64,000 bases of DNA from Parafrankia elaeagni (GCF_000374165.1 NZ_KB893728.1:62001-126000), one strand, 5' to 3'; numbered from the stretch's first letter, positions 40,960-51,022 are shown. Program-made: numbers and translations. The notes: generated by a model not told the origin, from the letters alone.

Positions 40960-42690
40960 GTGATCACCACCTCCGAAGTCGACCCCAACGAATCGAACGT
41001 GCCGCGCTCGCGCCGAGGCGCCGAGACCAGGACGCGTCTCGTGAAGGCGGCGAAGTCGGTTTTCGAGGAGAAGGGCTTCCACGAGGCCCGGGTGGCGGAC
41101 GTGGCCGAGCGTGCGGGCCTCTCCCACGGCTCCTTTTATCACTACTTCGATTCTAAAGACGAGATTTTCCGCGAGGTCGCGGCGACGATCGACACCGAGC
41201 TCAGCGCCGGAATGCGCATCATTCTCGACCGGGAGTCCACGGCGACCCCCCGGGAGCGACTCGCGGCGGCGATCCGGGTCCATTTCGAGGCCTACCGCGA
41301 AGAAGCGCGCATCATGAGTGTGATCGAACAGGTCGGGCGGCACGACGAGCGGATCCGCGAGCTGTGGGACGGCCTGTACTGGAACCACAACACCGACGTC
41401 GCGGCGTCGGTGGAGAACCTGCAGCGCCACGGACTGGCCGACCCCGACCTCGACCCGGTGGTGACGGCAGCGGCGTTGGGCGCGCTCACCTGGCGTTTCG
41501 CCGAGCAGTGGCTGGTGCAGGGCCACCCCGACCGCCAGTTCGACACCGCCCTCGAGCAGATCACCCGACTCTGTGCGAACGCGCTGTGCCTTCGTGACCC
41601 GGTTCGTCCACCGCGCGCCGGGCAGGCGCGGATGGCACCCTTCACGGAGTCGCTCGCCGAGCCCCGCACGGATGCGTCCACGGAGCGGCCCATGGTGCCG
41701 TCGGCCCCGGCCTCGGTGCCCTTACCCACCGCGCTGTCGGACCCGTTACCGGCGGCGCCCCCCACGCCCCCTCTGGACTCCACGCCCCCCCTGCCACCGC
41801 CCCCCACCTCGCCGCCAGCCGAGCCAGCGGCGCTACCAGCCCTCTCACCTGCGGTGCTGTCGGGCCCGTCCGGGCCGTCACCACGCACCGGCCGGCCGGC
41901 TGGCCGGAGGAGAAGGCTCTACGACCTGACCGGCCGGGTCGCGATCGTCACCGGCGGCGGGACCGGTATCGGCGCAGCCACCGCCCGGCTGCTTGCCGAG
42001 TACGGGGCCGACGTGGCCATCGCCGCGCGCACCGTCGCCGACCTGGAGCGGACCTCCGCCGAGGTCGAACAGGCGACCGGCCGACGCTGCCTGCCCATCC
42101 GCACCGACGTCAAGGTCGAGGACGATGTCGTCCGGCTGGTGGGAAGCACCGTCGACGAGCTCGGCCGCGTCGACATTCTGGTCAACAACGCCGGTGGAAC
42201 CCGGATGGGCCCGCTGGCGACCCTGCCGACCAAGGGCTGGGACGCCAGTTTCGACCTCAACGTGCGTGCGGCGTACTTCTGCACCCGGGAGGTCGGCCGT
42301 CATCTGATCGCGCAGGGGTCGGGCGCGATCGTCAACATCTCCTCGGACGCGGGTCTGCACGGAGTGCGCGGCGGGGCGCACTACGCCTCGTCGAAAGCCG
42401 CGCTGCAGATGTTCACCTCGGTGGCCGCCGCCGAATGGGGACCCCACGGGATACGGGTCAACTGTCTCGCCGTCGGCCCGGTCGCCTCCGCGCGAGCCGT
42501 GGCCGCCTGGCAGTTGGCCGGTATCGACACCGCCGAGTTCAGTAGTTCCACGCCTCTCGGGCGCCCCGGGACCCCGGACGAGGTCGCCCAGGCGATTCTG
42601 TTCTTCGTGAGCGACGCCGCGTCCTATATCACCGGGCAGACCCTGGCCGTCGACGGCGGCCCCCATATGGGCGGGATCCGGGAGACGTGA
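40960..42690 (+). CDS. TetR regulator fused to a short-chain dehydrogenase
   Basis: One uninterrupted 576-residue frame. Residues 1-205 are a complete TetR regulator: HTH ARVADVAERAGLSHGSFYHY and FDSKDEIFREV, then a normal ligand-binding domain. A 110-residue linker rich in Pro, Ala and Ser follows. Residues 324-576 are a complete SDR: cofactor motif TGGGTGIG, NNAGG, Ser in NISSDAG, YASSK, and the closing ITGQTLAVDGGPHMGG. GTG 40960 has AGGAG 6 bases upstream. These domains are normally separate neighbouring genes. The linker holds runs of 6-7 C, so a lost stop or an indel could have joined them. A redox-sensing regulator is possible but speculative. Confidence 0.85.
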   Translation: MITTSEVDPNESNVPRSRRGAETRTRLVKAAKSVFEEKGFHEARVADVAERAGLSHGSFYHYFDSKDEIFREVAATIDTELSAGMRIILDRESTATPRERLAAAIRVHFEAYREEARIMSVIEQVGRHDERIRELWDGLYWNHNTDVAASVENLQRHGLADPDLDPVVTAAALGALTWRFAEQWLVQGHPDRQFDTALEQITRLCANALCLRDPVRPPRAGQARMAPFTESLAEPRTDASTERPMVPSAPASVPLPTALSDPLPAAPPTPPLDSTPPLPPPPTSPPAEPAALPALSPAVLSGPSGPSPRTGRPAGRRRRLYDLTGRVAIVTGGGTGIGAATARLLAEYGADVAIAARTVADLERTSAEVEQATGRRCLPIRTDVKVEDDVVRLVGSTVDELGRVDILVNNAGGTRMGPLATLPTKGWDASFDLNVRAAYFCTREVGRHLIAQGSGAIVNISSDAGLHGVRGGAHYASSKAALQMFTSVAAAEWGPHGIRVNCLAVGPVASARAVAAWQLAGIDTAEFSSSTPLGRPGTPDEVAQAILFFVSDAASYITGQTLAVDGGPHMGGIRET

Positions 42691-42974
42691 GGCGGCCGCG
42701 TACTGCCGCCGGAGTCCGGGCGCGGCGCAGAAGGAAAGCGGGAACCGGATGTCGGCTGTGAAGAGGAAACCGCTGCTGAAGCGGCGCCCAGCCACCGCAT
42801 CGAAAGCCTAGGATGCATCCGCGGTCGGGACGGCCGCGCGCGCCCCGCCCCGTCGAAACGGTGACCACCGCGGGTACCTCTCCCGCGCACAGTCCATAGT
42901 GAACGCACCAGATGAAATAAGCGCATCAAACGCACGGAAAGTACCGTCCAGAAAAACACCGAGAAAGGCAGAAC

Positions 42975-44552
42975 ATGATTCGGGTAAAGCGATTACTGGT
43001 CGCGACCGTCGTGTCCAGTATGGCGCTCGTTCTCGGCGCCTGCGGCGGCGGAGACGATGACACCGGCTCGCCCTCGTCGTCCTCAGCGGGCCCGACCGGC
43101 CAGCCGGTGGCCGGGGGTGAGGGCCGGATCCTGATGCTGAGCGACCCGCGCAGCCTGGATCCTGCCACCCTCGGTAACAACACCCCGATCACCGCGGTGC
43201 TGGGGAACGCCCTGTACGGAACCCTCATGGTCGGCGACGAGGCCGGAAAGATCAGCTACACGATGGCCGAGTCGTTCGAGACGACCGACCAGGGCAAGAC
43301 CTTCACCCTCAAGCTGCGCCCGGACCTGGTGTTCTCCGACGGCACGCCGCTGGACGCCGAAGCCGTGAAGTTCAACTGGGACCGGACCAAGGACCCGGCG
43401 GTCGGCTCGTCCTACGTCGCCGAGGCGTCGATGATGCAGTCGACCGAGGTCGTCGACGAGACCACCCTCAAGGTCACGATGGTCAAGCCGGTGTCGGCGT
43501 ACGCGCAGGCCATCCTCACCTCCTCGATGAACTGGATCGGCTCGCCGGCAGCGCTCCAGAAGGGCCAGGCGTCCTTCGACGAGAACCCGATCGGCGCCGG
43601 CCCGTTCACCCTCGACAACTGGACCCGCCAGGCGGACATCAGGCTGGTCAAGAACTCCCGCTACTGGGACGCGCCGAAGCCCTACCTCGACCGGCTCACC
43701 ATCCGGTCGTCCCTCGACACCACCCAGCGCTACAACACGCTGGTCAGCGGCGGTGCCGACGTCGCCGTCGAAGCCGACTGGGTCAACCTGGACAAGGCCA
43801 CCGAGGCCGGAATGACCAGTGACCTGATGCCGCTCAGCGGGGGCAACTTCCTTGCCCTGAACTCGCGCCGGGCGCCGTTCGACGACATCCGCGCCCGCCA
43901 GGCCCTCTCCGCGGCGCTCGACATGGAGGCGTTCAACCTCGCCGTCTACAACGGCACCGCGCAGGTGCCCGAGAAGCTGTTCGCCGAGTCGTCGCCGTTC
44001 TACGCGGACATCCCGCTGCGCAAGCCGGACAGGGCCCTCGCCCAGCGGCTGTTCGACGAGCTCGCCGCCGAGGGCAAGCCGGTGACGTTCGCCTTCTCCT
44101 CCTTCCCCACCAGCCAGAACCGGGCGATGGCGGAGAACGTCCAGGCGCAGCTGAGCAGCTTCGAGAACGTCAAGGTGGAGGTGAAGATCGTCGACTTCTC
44201 GCAGGTCGCGGCGCTGCGCACGACCTTCGACTTCGACGCGCTCGTCTCGTCGGCGTTCTTCCAGGACCCCGAGCCGCGGCTGTGGACGGCCTTCCACCAG
44301 GACTCGCTGGCGATCCTGCACGGCGTCAAGGACCAGGAACTCAGCGATGCGCTGGACGCCGGCCGGGTCGAGACGTCGGAGGCGGCACGCAAGGCCGCCT
44401 ACGAAACCGTGCAGGAGCGCCTGTCCGAGCTGACCCCGGTCATCTTCCTGACCCGCTCCGCGGCTGGTGTGATCGCGAACGAGGACGTCGGTGGCGTCCG
44501 CCAGTACGGCGCCGGGTCGCTGCTGCCCGAGGAACTGTGGATCAAGAAGTAG
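42975..44552 (+). CDS. Peptide/nickel-type ABC transporter substrate-binding lipoprotein (family 5)
   Basis: A 525-residue DppA/OppA-type binding protein. The lipobox LGAC after a basic, hydrophobic N-terminus shows it is exported and anchored by lipid. Family 5 features include DPRSLDPATLGNNTPI, FTLKLRPDLVFSDGTPLDAE and VKFNWDRTKD. No permease or ATPase genes follow, so it is an orphan that must share a transporter coded elsewhere. ATG 42975 follows GAGAAAGG. It lies 284 bases after the TetR-SDR gene with only non-coding DNA between, and could be its target. Confidence 0.88.
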   Translation: MIRVKRLLVATVVSSMALVLGACGGGDDDTGSPSSSSAGPTGQPVAGGEGRILMLSDPRSLDPATLGNNTPITAVLGNALYGTLMVGDEAGKISYTMAESFETTDQGKTFTLKLRPDLVFSDGTPLDAEAVKFNWDRTKDPAVGSSYVAEASMMQSTEVVDETTLKVTMVKPVSAYAQAILTSSMNWIGSPAALQKGQASFDENPIGAGPFTLDNWTRQADIRLVKNSRYWDAPKPYLDRLTIRSSLDTTQRYNTLVSGGADVAVEADWVNLDKATEAGMTSDLMPLSGGNFLALNSRRAPFDDIRARQALSAALDMEAFNLAVYNGTAQVPEKLFAESSPFYADIPLRKPDRALAQRLFDELAAEGKPVTFAFSSFPTSQNRAMAENVQAQLSSFENVKVEVKIVDFSQVAALRTTFDFDALVSSAFFQDPEPRLWTAFHQDSLAILHGVKDQELSDALDAGRVETSEAARKAAYETVQERLSELTPVIFLTRSAAGVIANEDVGGVRQYGAGSLLPEELWIKK

Positions 44553-44630
44553 TTCTCCGCCCGGAACCGGACGGGACGATCGCCCGCTCGCGGGGGCGAG
44601 GTGGGACGGCCGAGGTCTGACAAAGCCCGG

Positions 44631-44670
44631 CGGGCGCACGGCGCACGGCGCACACCGCGCCGTGCGCCCG
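44631..44670. terminator. Bidirectional hairpin terminator
   Basis: A perfect 14-base stem (44631-44644 with 44657-44670) and a 12-base loop, nearly all G/C, between two converging genes (stops at 44552 and 44759). Position and strength fit a shared terminator. Confidence 0.65.
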
Positions 44671-44758
44671 TACGCGTCGGGCCCGACCCGGCCCGGTCAT
44701 CCTCTGGCGGCACCGTTCCGGGAGCGTTCCGGCTCGACCGGCGGTGCTGGCGGGCGGC

Positions 44759-45799
44759 TCAGTAGCCGGCCGTGAGGTCGACTGTGCCGTGCAGCGGTTC
44801 GCCGGCGCGCCAGCGGCGCAGGTTGTCGACGAAGACCGCCAGTCCGGCGTTGAGCCCACCGGGCGCCGACCAGGACAGGTGCGGCGTGATCCGGACCCGC
44901 GGGTCGCGGCGCAGCGGATGATCGGCCGGCAGCGGCTCGGGATCGGTGACGTCCAGGCTGGCCCGGGTCACCGTCCCGGCCGCCAGCGCCCGGACCAGCG
45001 CGTCGGTGTCGACGACCCGGCCGCGGGCGACGTTCACCAGGTGCAGCCCGGGCCTGGCGACGGCGAACGCGGCGTCGTCGAGCAGGCGATCGGTCTCCGG
45101 GGTCAGCGGCGCGGCCACGACCAGGTGGTCCGCCGCGCCGAGCAGCTCCGGCAGGGTCCGCACGACGGTCACCTCCGGCACGTCGGCGGGGCGGCCGCTG
45201 CGCCGCAGCGCCAGCTGGCGTGTCCCGAACCCGTGCAGCCGGGGGGCCAGCTCCCGGGCGATGGAGCCGAAGCCGAGCAGCCCGACTGTCCGGCCGACGA
45301 GCGAGCCGAGCGGCTCGGTGTAGAACGGCTCGTTCGTCTCGGCCTCCCAGATGTCGGGCATCCGCTTCTCGGCGGCCAGCAGCAGGCCGACGGTCAGCTC
45401 GGCGATCGCCGCGCTGTTCGCGCCGCGGCCGCAGGTCACCGTGCGGCCGGCCAGACGATCGAGGGGGAAGCCGTCGACCCCGGCGGACACGAAGTGCACC
45501 CACTGCGCCCGCTCGACCGCGGCCAGCACGGCCGGCGGACAGCCCTTCAGCGACCAGGGCATGACGAGCGTCATCACCGGCCCCGCCCCACTCGTCACCG
45601 GCGGCAGGGGATCGCCGTCGAGGACGTCCACGATCTGCGCCTCGGCGCCGACCAGCGCGCGGAGCTGTCCGACGAACTTGCCCGGGAGCACTGCCGCGAC
45701 CACGGCGGGCCCGAGCGGGGCCGCTGCGGAGGCGGTGCGTGCCCCCGGGCGGAGGTCCGCGGAGGTGGTGGGCGGCGGGGTGGGCGAGATGATCGTCAT
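44759..45799 (-). CDS. D-2-hydroxyacid dehydrogenase family protein
   Basis: A 346-residue NAD(P)-dependent enzyme. The nucleotide loop is VGLLGFGSIARELA; the catalytic Arg is in NVARGRVVDTDAL, Glu in DPEPLPADHPL and His in ITPHLSW. It would interconvert a 2-keto acid and its D-2-hydroxy acid, or act on a related substrate. ATG 45799 follows GGGAG; the frame extends to 45883 without family support. HtpG is encoded 147 bases upstream on the same strand; the two are not obviously linked. Confidence 0.88.
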   Translation of the reverse strand: MTIISPTPPPTTSADLRPGARTASAAAPLGPAVVAAVLPGKFVGQLRALVGAEAQIVDVLDGDPLPPVTSGAGPVMTLVMPWSLKGCPPAVLAAVERAQWVHFVSAGVDGFPLDRLAGRTVTCGRGANSAAIAELTVGLLLAAEKRMPDIWEAETNEPFYTEPLGSLVGRTVGLLGFGSIARELAPRLHGFGTRQLALRRSGRPADVPEVTVVRTLPELLGAADHLVVAAPLTPETDRLLDDAAFAVARPGLHLVNVARGRVVDTDALVRALAAGTVTRASLDVTDPEPLPADHPLRRDPRVRITPHLSWSAPGGLNAGLAVFVDNLRRWRAGEPLHGTVDLTAGY

Positions 45800-45945
45800 G
45801 TGTCGCGGGCTCCCGGAGGTCGGTCGGCGGTCAGCGCTGCGATGCGGCCTCGGACGCCGGTAACGGTAACCGACCCGCCGCACCGTCTCGATCTCGTGCC
45901 GGCGTCCGGGCCCGAGGACCCGACGACGCGGGCCCGCCGCCGCGG

Positions 45946-47865
45946 CTACAGCGCGTTGGCCAGTCGGTCGGCGAGCAGGCGGGTGAAGCGGGACGGGTCG
46001 CGCAGCTCGCCGCCCTCGGCGAGCACCGCCATGCCGTACAGCAGCTCCGCGGTGCCGGCGAGCACGTCGGCGTCGGCCTCGGCGCCCTGCTCGTGCGCCT
46101 TGCGCAGCCCGGTCACCAGGGGGTGCGTCGGGTTGAGCTCCAGGATGCGCTTCTGCCGCGGAACGTCCTGCCCCATGGCGCGGTACATCTTCTCCAGGGT
46201 CGGCGTCATGTCATGGGTGTCCCCGACGACGCAGGCGGGGGAGGTCGTCAGGCGGGTGGACAGGCGGACCTCGCGGACCTCCTCGCGCAGGCTCTCGGCC
46301 ATCCAGGACAGCAGGGCGCTGAAGTCCTGTTCCCGCTGCTCCCGCTCGGCGTCGGTGCTCTGCTCCTCCTCCTCGCCCCCGAGGTCGACCTGGCCCTTGG
46401 CGATCGACTGCAGCGGCCGGCCGTCGTAGCGGGCGACCCGCTCGACCCAGACCTCGTCGACCGGGTCGGTCAGGATCAGCACCTCGTAACCCCTGGCCTG
46501 GAACGCCTCGATGTGCGGGGAGTTCTCGACCAGCGACCGCGACTCACCGGTCATGTAGTAGATGTCGCTCTGGCCGTCCTTCATACGCTCGACGTACTGG
46601 CGCAGGGTCGTCGGCTCGGCGGCGTCGTGCGTGGAGGCGAGGGAGAGCAGGTCCAGGATCGACTCCTGGTTGTCGGCATCGTCGAGGAGCCCCTCCTTGA
46701 GGACCGAGCCGAACTCCTTCCAGAACGTCCGGTAACGCTCGGCGTCGTTCTCCTGCAGGGTGCTCAGCGTGCTGAGTACCTTCTTGACGAGGCGGCGTCG
46801 GACGAGCTGGATCTGGCGGTCCCGCTGCAGGATCTCCCGCGAGATGTTCAGCGACAGATCGTGTGCGTCAACCACGCCCTTGACGAAACGCAGGTAGTTC
46901 GGCATGAGCGCCTGGCAGTCGTCCATGATGAACACGCGCTTGACGTAGAGCTGGATCCCGCGGCGGGCACCCTGCGTGAACAGGTCGAACGGGGCGTGGG
47001 CGGGCAGGAAGAGCAGGGCCTCGTACTCGAAGACCCCCTCGCCCTTCATGTGGATGATCTCGAGTGGGTCGGTCCAGTCGTGGCTGAGGTGCCGGTAGAG
47101 CTCGTGGTACTCGGCCTTGTCGACCTCGTTGCGCGGACGGGCCCACAGTGCCTTCATCGAGTTCAGGGTCTGGACGTCGGTGCTGGTCGCACCGTCCTCA
47201 CCGGTGGTCTCGACGGCCATGCGGATCGGCCAGGCGATGAAGTCGGAGTACCGCTTGACGATCTCGCGGATCTTGCGCTCGTCGGTGTAGTCGAAGAGGT
47301 GGTCCTCGTCGTCCACCGGCTTGAGGTGCACGGTGACCGAGGTACCCTGCGGGGCGTCGTCGACCGTCTCGATGACATAGGTGCCCTCGCCCGCCGACTC
47401 CCAACGGGTGCCGTCGGTCTGCCCGGCCCGGCGGGTGAGCAGCGTGACGGTGTCGGCCACCATGAACGTGGCGTAGAAACCGACGCCGAACTGCCCGATG
47501 AGCTCGTTCGCGGGTGTTGCGTCCTTCGACTCCCGCAGCTTGCGCAGCAGCTCCGCCGTGCCTGACTTGGCGATCGTGCCGATGAGGCTGACGACGTCGT
47601 CCCGGGACATGCCGATGCCGTTGTCCCGCACGGTCAGGGTGCGCTTCTCCCGGTCGACCTCGATCGCGATGTGCAGATCGGACGTGTCGAGGCCGTGATC
47701 ACCGTCGACCAGCGACTCGAGCCGCGCCTTGTCGAGGGCGTCCGAGGCGTTGGAGATCAGCTCGCGGAGAAAGACATCCTTGTCGGAGTAGATCGAGTGG
47801 ACCATCAGCTGCAGAAGCTGGCGCGCCTCGGCCTGGAACTCCAGCGTCTCGATCCGGTTGCTCAC
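45946..47865 (-). CDS. htpG: Molecular chaperone HtpG (Hsp90)
   Basis: A 639-residue cytoplasmic ATP-dependent chaperone of normal length. The GHKL ATPase signatures are ELISNASDALDKARLESL, VRDNGIGMSRDDV, GTIAKSGT and GQFGVGFYATFMV; the middle domain has the catalytic-Arg loop (LSLNISREILQRDRQIQ) and the C-terminal dimerisation region is intact. GTG 47865 has GGAGG 7 bases upstream, giving the usual MSNRIETLEFQAE start; the longer frame to 47901 is rejected. No HrcA or HspR box was seen upstream. Confidence 0.96.
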   Translation of the reverse strand: MSNRIETLEFQAEARQLLQLMVHSIYSDKDVFLRELISNASDALDKARLESLVDGDHGLDTSDLHIAIEVDREKRTLTVRDNGIGMSRDDVVSLIGTIAKSGTAELLRKLRESKDATPANELIGQFGVGFYATFMVADTVTLLTRRAGQTDGTRWESAGEGTYVIETVDDAPQGTSVTVHLKPVDDEDHLFDYTDERKIREIVKRYSDFIAWPIRMAVETTGEDGATSTDVQTLNSMKALWARPRNEVDKAEYHELYRHLSHDWTDPLEIIHMKGEGVFEYEALLFLPAHAPFDLFTQGARRGIQLYVKRVFIMDDCQALMPNYLRFVKGVVDAHDLSLNISREILQRDRQIQLVRRRLVKKVLSTLSTLQENDAERYRTFWKEFGSVLKEGLLDDADNQESILDLLSLASTHDAAEPTTLRQYVERMKDGQSDIYYMTGESRSLVENSPHIEAFQARGYEVLILTDPVDEVWVERVARYDGRPLQSIAKGQVDLGGEEEEQSTDAEREQREQDFSALLSWMAESLREEVREVRLSTRLTTSPACVVGDTHDMTPTLEKMYRAMGQDVPRQKRILELNPTHPLVTGLRKAHEQGAEADADVLAGTAELLYGMAVLAEGGELRDPSRFTRLLADRLANAL

Positions 47866-48195
47866 GAAAGCTCCTCCATCGGAAAGGGCATACGCCGACA
47901 TGACGTCGGGGGTGATGACACGGCCCGGGCCCGCGCCGGACCAGCTGCGCCGCCGCCTGCCGCCGCCTGCCGGCTCGTGAACGCGCCGGGACGCGCCGGG
48001 CGGCCGCGCTGCCCGGTGACCACGAACTAATGCCGTGACCGACAGGGCCCGCGGCGGCTCACGGTCACTGGGTACATGCCGGAAATCATAGGGGTCCGCA
48101 CCGACACATCGGGCCCGTGCCCGGAGGATTCCACAGCGAGACCCGCGCGCCGGCCGCCGGGGGAGCGGCCGGCGCGCGGGCGTCGACGAGGTCGG
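47866..48195. other. Intergenic region upstream of htpG
   Basis: 330 bases without a gene. It contains an inverted pair GTGACCG / CGGTCAC separated by about 20 bases (near 48035-48068) that could be a protein-binding site for htpG control, and the MFS terminator hairpin at 48142. CIRCE and HAIR consensus sequences are absent. Confidence 0.45.
48142..48180 (-). terminator. Strong hairpin terminator after the MFS gene
   Basis: A perfect 16-base G/C stem (48142-48157 with 48165-48180) with a 7-base loop, 15 bases beyond the stop of the exporter gene. This is the strongest terminator-like hairpin in this part of the window. Confidence 0.75.
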
Positions 48196-49848
48196 TCAGA
48201 CCGGAGAGTCGGCACCCGCGCCGGCACCCGCGCCGACTCCGGCCGCGGAACGTGCCGTCCGCCCGAGGAGGACCACGGCGACGACCAGCCCGGCCGCGAC
48301 GGTGGCCGCGCCGTCGGCGCACAGGGCGATCCGGATGCCGTCGAGCATCGCGCCGTCGGCGGCGGTGCCGGGAGATCCGGTGCCGTCGGCGGTGACGACC
48401 GCGTTCACGATCGCGCTGACCACCGGGATGCCGACCGTGAGGGCGACCTGCTGCGTCATGGTCGCGAGGCCGGTGGCCAGGCCCTGCTCGTCGTCGGGCA
48501 GGCCGGTCGTCCCCGTCACCAGGTAGCCGACGATGCCCAGGGCGTGCCCGAAGAAGCCGACCACCGAGGCGATCAGCACCAGGGTGAGCGAGGAGCGATC
48601 GAGGTCGACGAGCGCCAGCGCCGCGGCCGACGAGCCCTGGAGGAGCAGGGCGGCGACGAGCGCCGTCGGTGGGCTGATCCGGCTCAGGATCCGCGGGGCG
48701 ACCAGGCCGGCGGCGAACGCCGCGGCTCCCGGCAGTCCGAAGATCAGCCCGGTGGTCAGTGCGGAGTAGCCGAGGAGCTGCTGCAGGTAGAGCGTCAGCA
48801 GGAAGACGAGCGAGCTGCCCATCGCGAAGATGACGAACCCGCCGGCGTTCGCGCCCGCGACCGTGCGTCGGCGCAGCACGGAGAGGGACGCCAGCGGGTG
48901 CGAGCTGGTCGCCTCGATGCGCCAGAACGCGACCAGCAGCGCCGCCCCCAGCACGATCGTGATCCACACGACGGGTCGGCTCCAGCCGTCCTCGCCACCG
49001 GTGGAGATCCCGTAGATGAAGGCCACCAGGCCGGCGGTGACGGTCAGCGCCCCCGGGACGTCCAGCCGCCCGCCCCGCTCACCGCGTCCGCCGGGGACGA
49101 CCCTCGGGGCGGTGACCAGGATCGCGACCGCGATCGGCACGTTCAGCAGAAACGACCAGCGCCAGCTGAGGAACTCCGTCAGCAGGCCACCGATGAGGGC
49201 ACCGACGGTGAAGCCGGCCGGCAGGAGGGCGCCGTTGAGCCCGAGCGCCCGCCGGCGGGCCGGTCCCTCCGGGAACATGGTCACCAGCAGGGACAACGCG
49301 GCCGGCGTGGCGATCGCGGCGGCCATTCCCTGGCCCACGCGGGCGACGAGCAGCACCGCCGGCGTCGTGGCGAGGCCACCGACCAGCGAGGCGACGATCA
49401 GCAGGGCCAGCCCGGCCAGGAACATCCGGCGCCGACCGGCGATGTCGGCCACTCGGGCGAACAGCAGCGTGAAACCGGCGGACGGCAGTGCGAAGGCGGT
49501 GACGATCCACTGCAGGTTGCCCTCGGAGATCCCGACGCCGGATCCGATGGACGGCAGCGCGACGTTCAGGATCGAGAAGTCGACCGCGAGCATGAACTGG
49601 GTTCCGAGCAGGAGCAGGAGCCCGAGGCGTTCCCGGCCGGTGAAACCGCCAGGGCCGCCAGGGCCGCCAGGGCTGGCGGGGCCGGCGGGGGGCCGCCCGT
49701 CGACCGGGCTGCCGGGCGCAGCGCGGGACGGGCCCCTGGGCGGGTCGGCGGCATCGCCCGGATGCGCCTGGGGGCGCGGCTGCGCGGTGCCGCGCCCGGC
49801 CTGCGCCGGCACGGCGACGGGATCGGCTGCGGCGGTGGTGTCGGTCAT
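48196..49848 (-). CDS. DHA2-family MFS drug/metabolite exporter
   Basis: A 550-residue protein with about 14 membrane segments, as in EmrB/QacA. Typical sequences include FMLAVDFSILNVALPSIG, QWIVTAFALPSAGFTLLF and ARVADIAGRRRMFLAGLAL, the last being the family's motif A. It is expected to export drugs or metabolites by proton antiport. A Pro/Gly-rich cytoplasmic tail of about 60 residues precedes the first segment. ATG 49848 has a weak ribosome site. The divergent XRE regulator starts 128 bases away. Confidence 0.9.
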   Translation of the reverse strand: MTDTTAAADPVAVPAQAGRGTAQPRPQAHPGDAADPPRGPSRAAPGSPVDGRPPAGPASPGGPGGPGGFTGRERLGLLLLLGTQFMLAVDFSILNVALPSIGSGVGISEGNLQWIVTAFALPSAGFTLLFARVADIAGRRRMFLAGLALLIVASLVGGLATTPAVLLVARVGQGMAAAIATPAALSLLVTMFPEGPARRRALGLNGALLPAGFTVGALIGGLLTEFLSWRWSFLLNVPIAVAILVTAPRVVPGGRGERGGRLDVPGALTVTAGLVAFIYGISTGGEDGWSRPVVWITIVLGAALLVAFWRIEATSSHPLASLSVLRRRTVAGANAGGFVIFAMGSSLVFLLTLYLQQLLGYSALTTGLIFGLPGAAAFAAGLVAPRILSRISPPTALVAALLLQGSSAAALALVDLDRSSLTLVLIASVVGFFGHALGIVGYLVTGTTGLPDDEQGLATGLATMTQQVALTVGIPVVSAIVNAVVTADGTGSPGTAADGAMLDGIRIALCADGAATVAAGLVVAVVLLGRTARSAAGVGAGAGAGADSPV

Positions 49849-49976
49849 GCGGCTGACGATCGGGGCGCGCGCGTCGGGTAGCCACCGCCCTGCTGAGGCC
49901 CTCCACCGCGGGGGTAGCCCTGGCAGGGTGACCTTCGCCGCACGGAGATGTCGGTGGTCGGAGCGAGAATGCTGGC

Positions 49977-50945
49977 ATGACCGAGCTTGGCGAGTTCCTC
50001 CGTTCCCGCCGCGACCGGCTCGCGCCCGCCGACGCCGGCCTCGTCCGGCCTGGTGAGCGGCGGCGGGTGCCCGGCCTGCGCCGCGAGGAGCTCGCCCAGC
50101 TCGCCGGCGTGAGCGTGACCTACTACGCCCGCCTCGAGCAGGGGCAGAGCCGCAACGCCTCCGACGCGGTGCTCGACTCGCTCGCCCGGGTGCTCCGGCT
50201 CAGCGACGACGAGCACGCCCACCTGCGCAGCCTTGCCCGCCCGGAGCGGTCGGCCCGCCGCGGCCGCCGGCCCGAGCGGGTCCGCCACGGTGTCCGGCTG
50301 CTGATCGGGTCGGTGCGCGACTCGCCGGCCCTCGTCGTCGGCCGCCGCACCGACGTTCTCGCCTGGAACCAGCTCGGGCATGCGTTGTTCGCCCCGCACC
50401 TGGCCTTCGACGCGCCGGACCGGTGCGCCGCCCGCCCGAACATGGCCCGGCTGATCATGCTCGACGCGCATACCCGCGACCTGTACGTGCACTGGCGCCG
50501 CAAGGTCGAGGATGTGGTCGGCTACCTGCGGCTGGCCTCCGGCCAGTACCCGGAGGACGAGCAGCTCACCACCCTGATCGGTGAGCTGTGTGTGAAGAGC
50601 GAGGAGTTCGCGTCGGGCTGGGCCCGCCACCCCGTCCGCGACTGCACCAGCTCCGTGCGGGCCTACCGCCATCCGCTGGTTGGTGACCTGACCCTGCACG
50701 AGGAGACGATGCGCCTGCCGGACGACCCCGGCCAGCGGGTCAGCGTCCTGTCGGCGGAGCCGCAGTCACCCACGGCCGAGCGCCTCGCGCTGCTCGCGAG
50801 CCTGGGCGCACCGCCCGTCCGCCCGCAGAGCTCCCTCCCAGCGCCGCGTGAGCCGGTGGGTCCGGCCCGCCCGCAGGCCGGGCACATCGAATGCGGCGGT
50901 GCCGGTCTGGCCGGCCCGCGGTACCCGGGTGAGGAGGTGCCGTGA
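49977..50945 (+). CDS. XRE-type regulator with MmyB-like ligand-binding domain
   Basis: A 322-residue protein. The helix-turn-helix (about 30-75) reads GLRREELAQLAGVSVTYYAR then LEQGQSRNAS, the hallmark of the MmyB-like regulators. The central domain (about 105-265) is the family's PAS-like ligand-binding region (TDVLAWNQLGHALFAPHLAF). A Pro-rich tail follows. It is divergent from the MFS exporter gene; the 128-base spacer carries two GGGTAGCC boxes at 49876 and 49912, plausible operators. Control of the exporter by its substrate is the usual arrangement. Confidence 0.9.
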   Translation: MTELGEFLRSRRDRLAPADAGLVRPGERRRVPGLRREELAQLAGVSVTYYARLEQGQSRNASDAVLDSLARVLRLSDDEHAHLRSLARPERSARRGRRPERVRHGVRLLIGSVRDSPALVVGRRTDVLAWNQLGHALFAPHLAFDAPDRCAARPNMARLIMLDAHTRDLYVHWRRKVEDVVGYLRLASGQYPEDEQLTTLIGELCVKSEEFASGWARHPVRDCTSSVRAYRHPLVGDLTLHEETMRLPDDPGQRVSVLSAEPQSPTAERLALLASLGAPPVRPQSSLPAPREPVGPARPQAGHIECGGAGLAGPRYPGEEVP

Positions 50946-51022
50946 CCGCGCCCGTGGTGGCGATGGGCGGCGGCTCGGCCGCGCGTTCGCCGTGTCCGTC
51001 ACGGCTGCCGCACTCTGGCTGA

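Noticed and set aside
47866-48141. CIRCE or HAIR heat-shock operator before htpG
   Set aside because: Neither consensus is present; only a weak unrelated inverted pair (GTGACCG/CGGTCAC) was seen.
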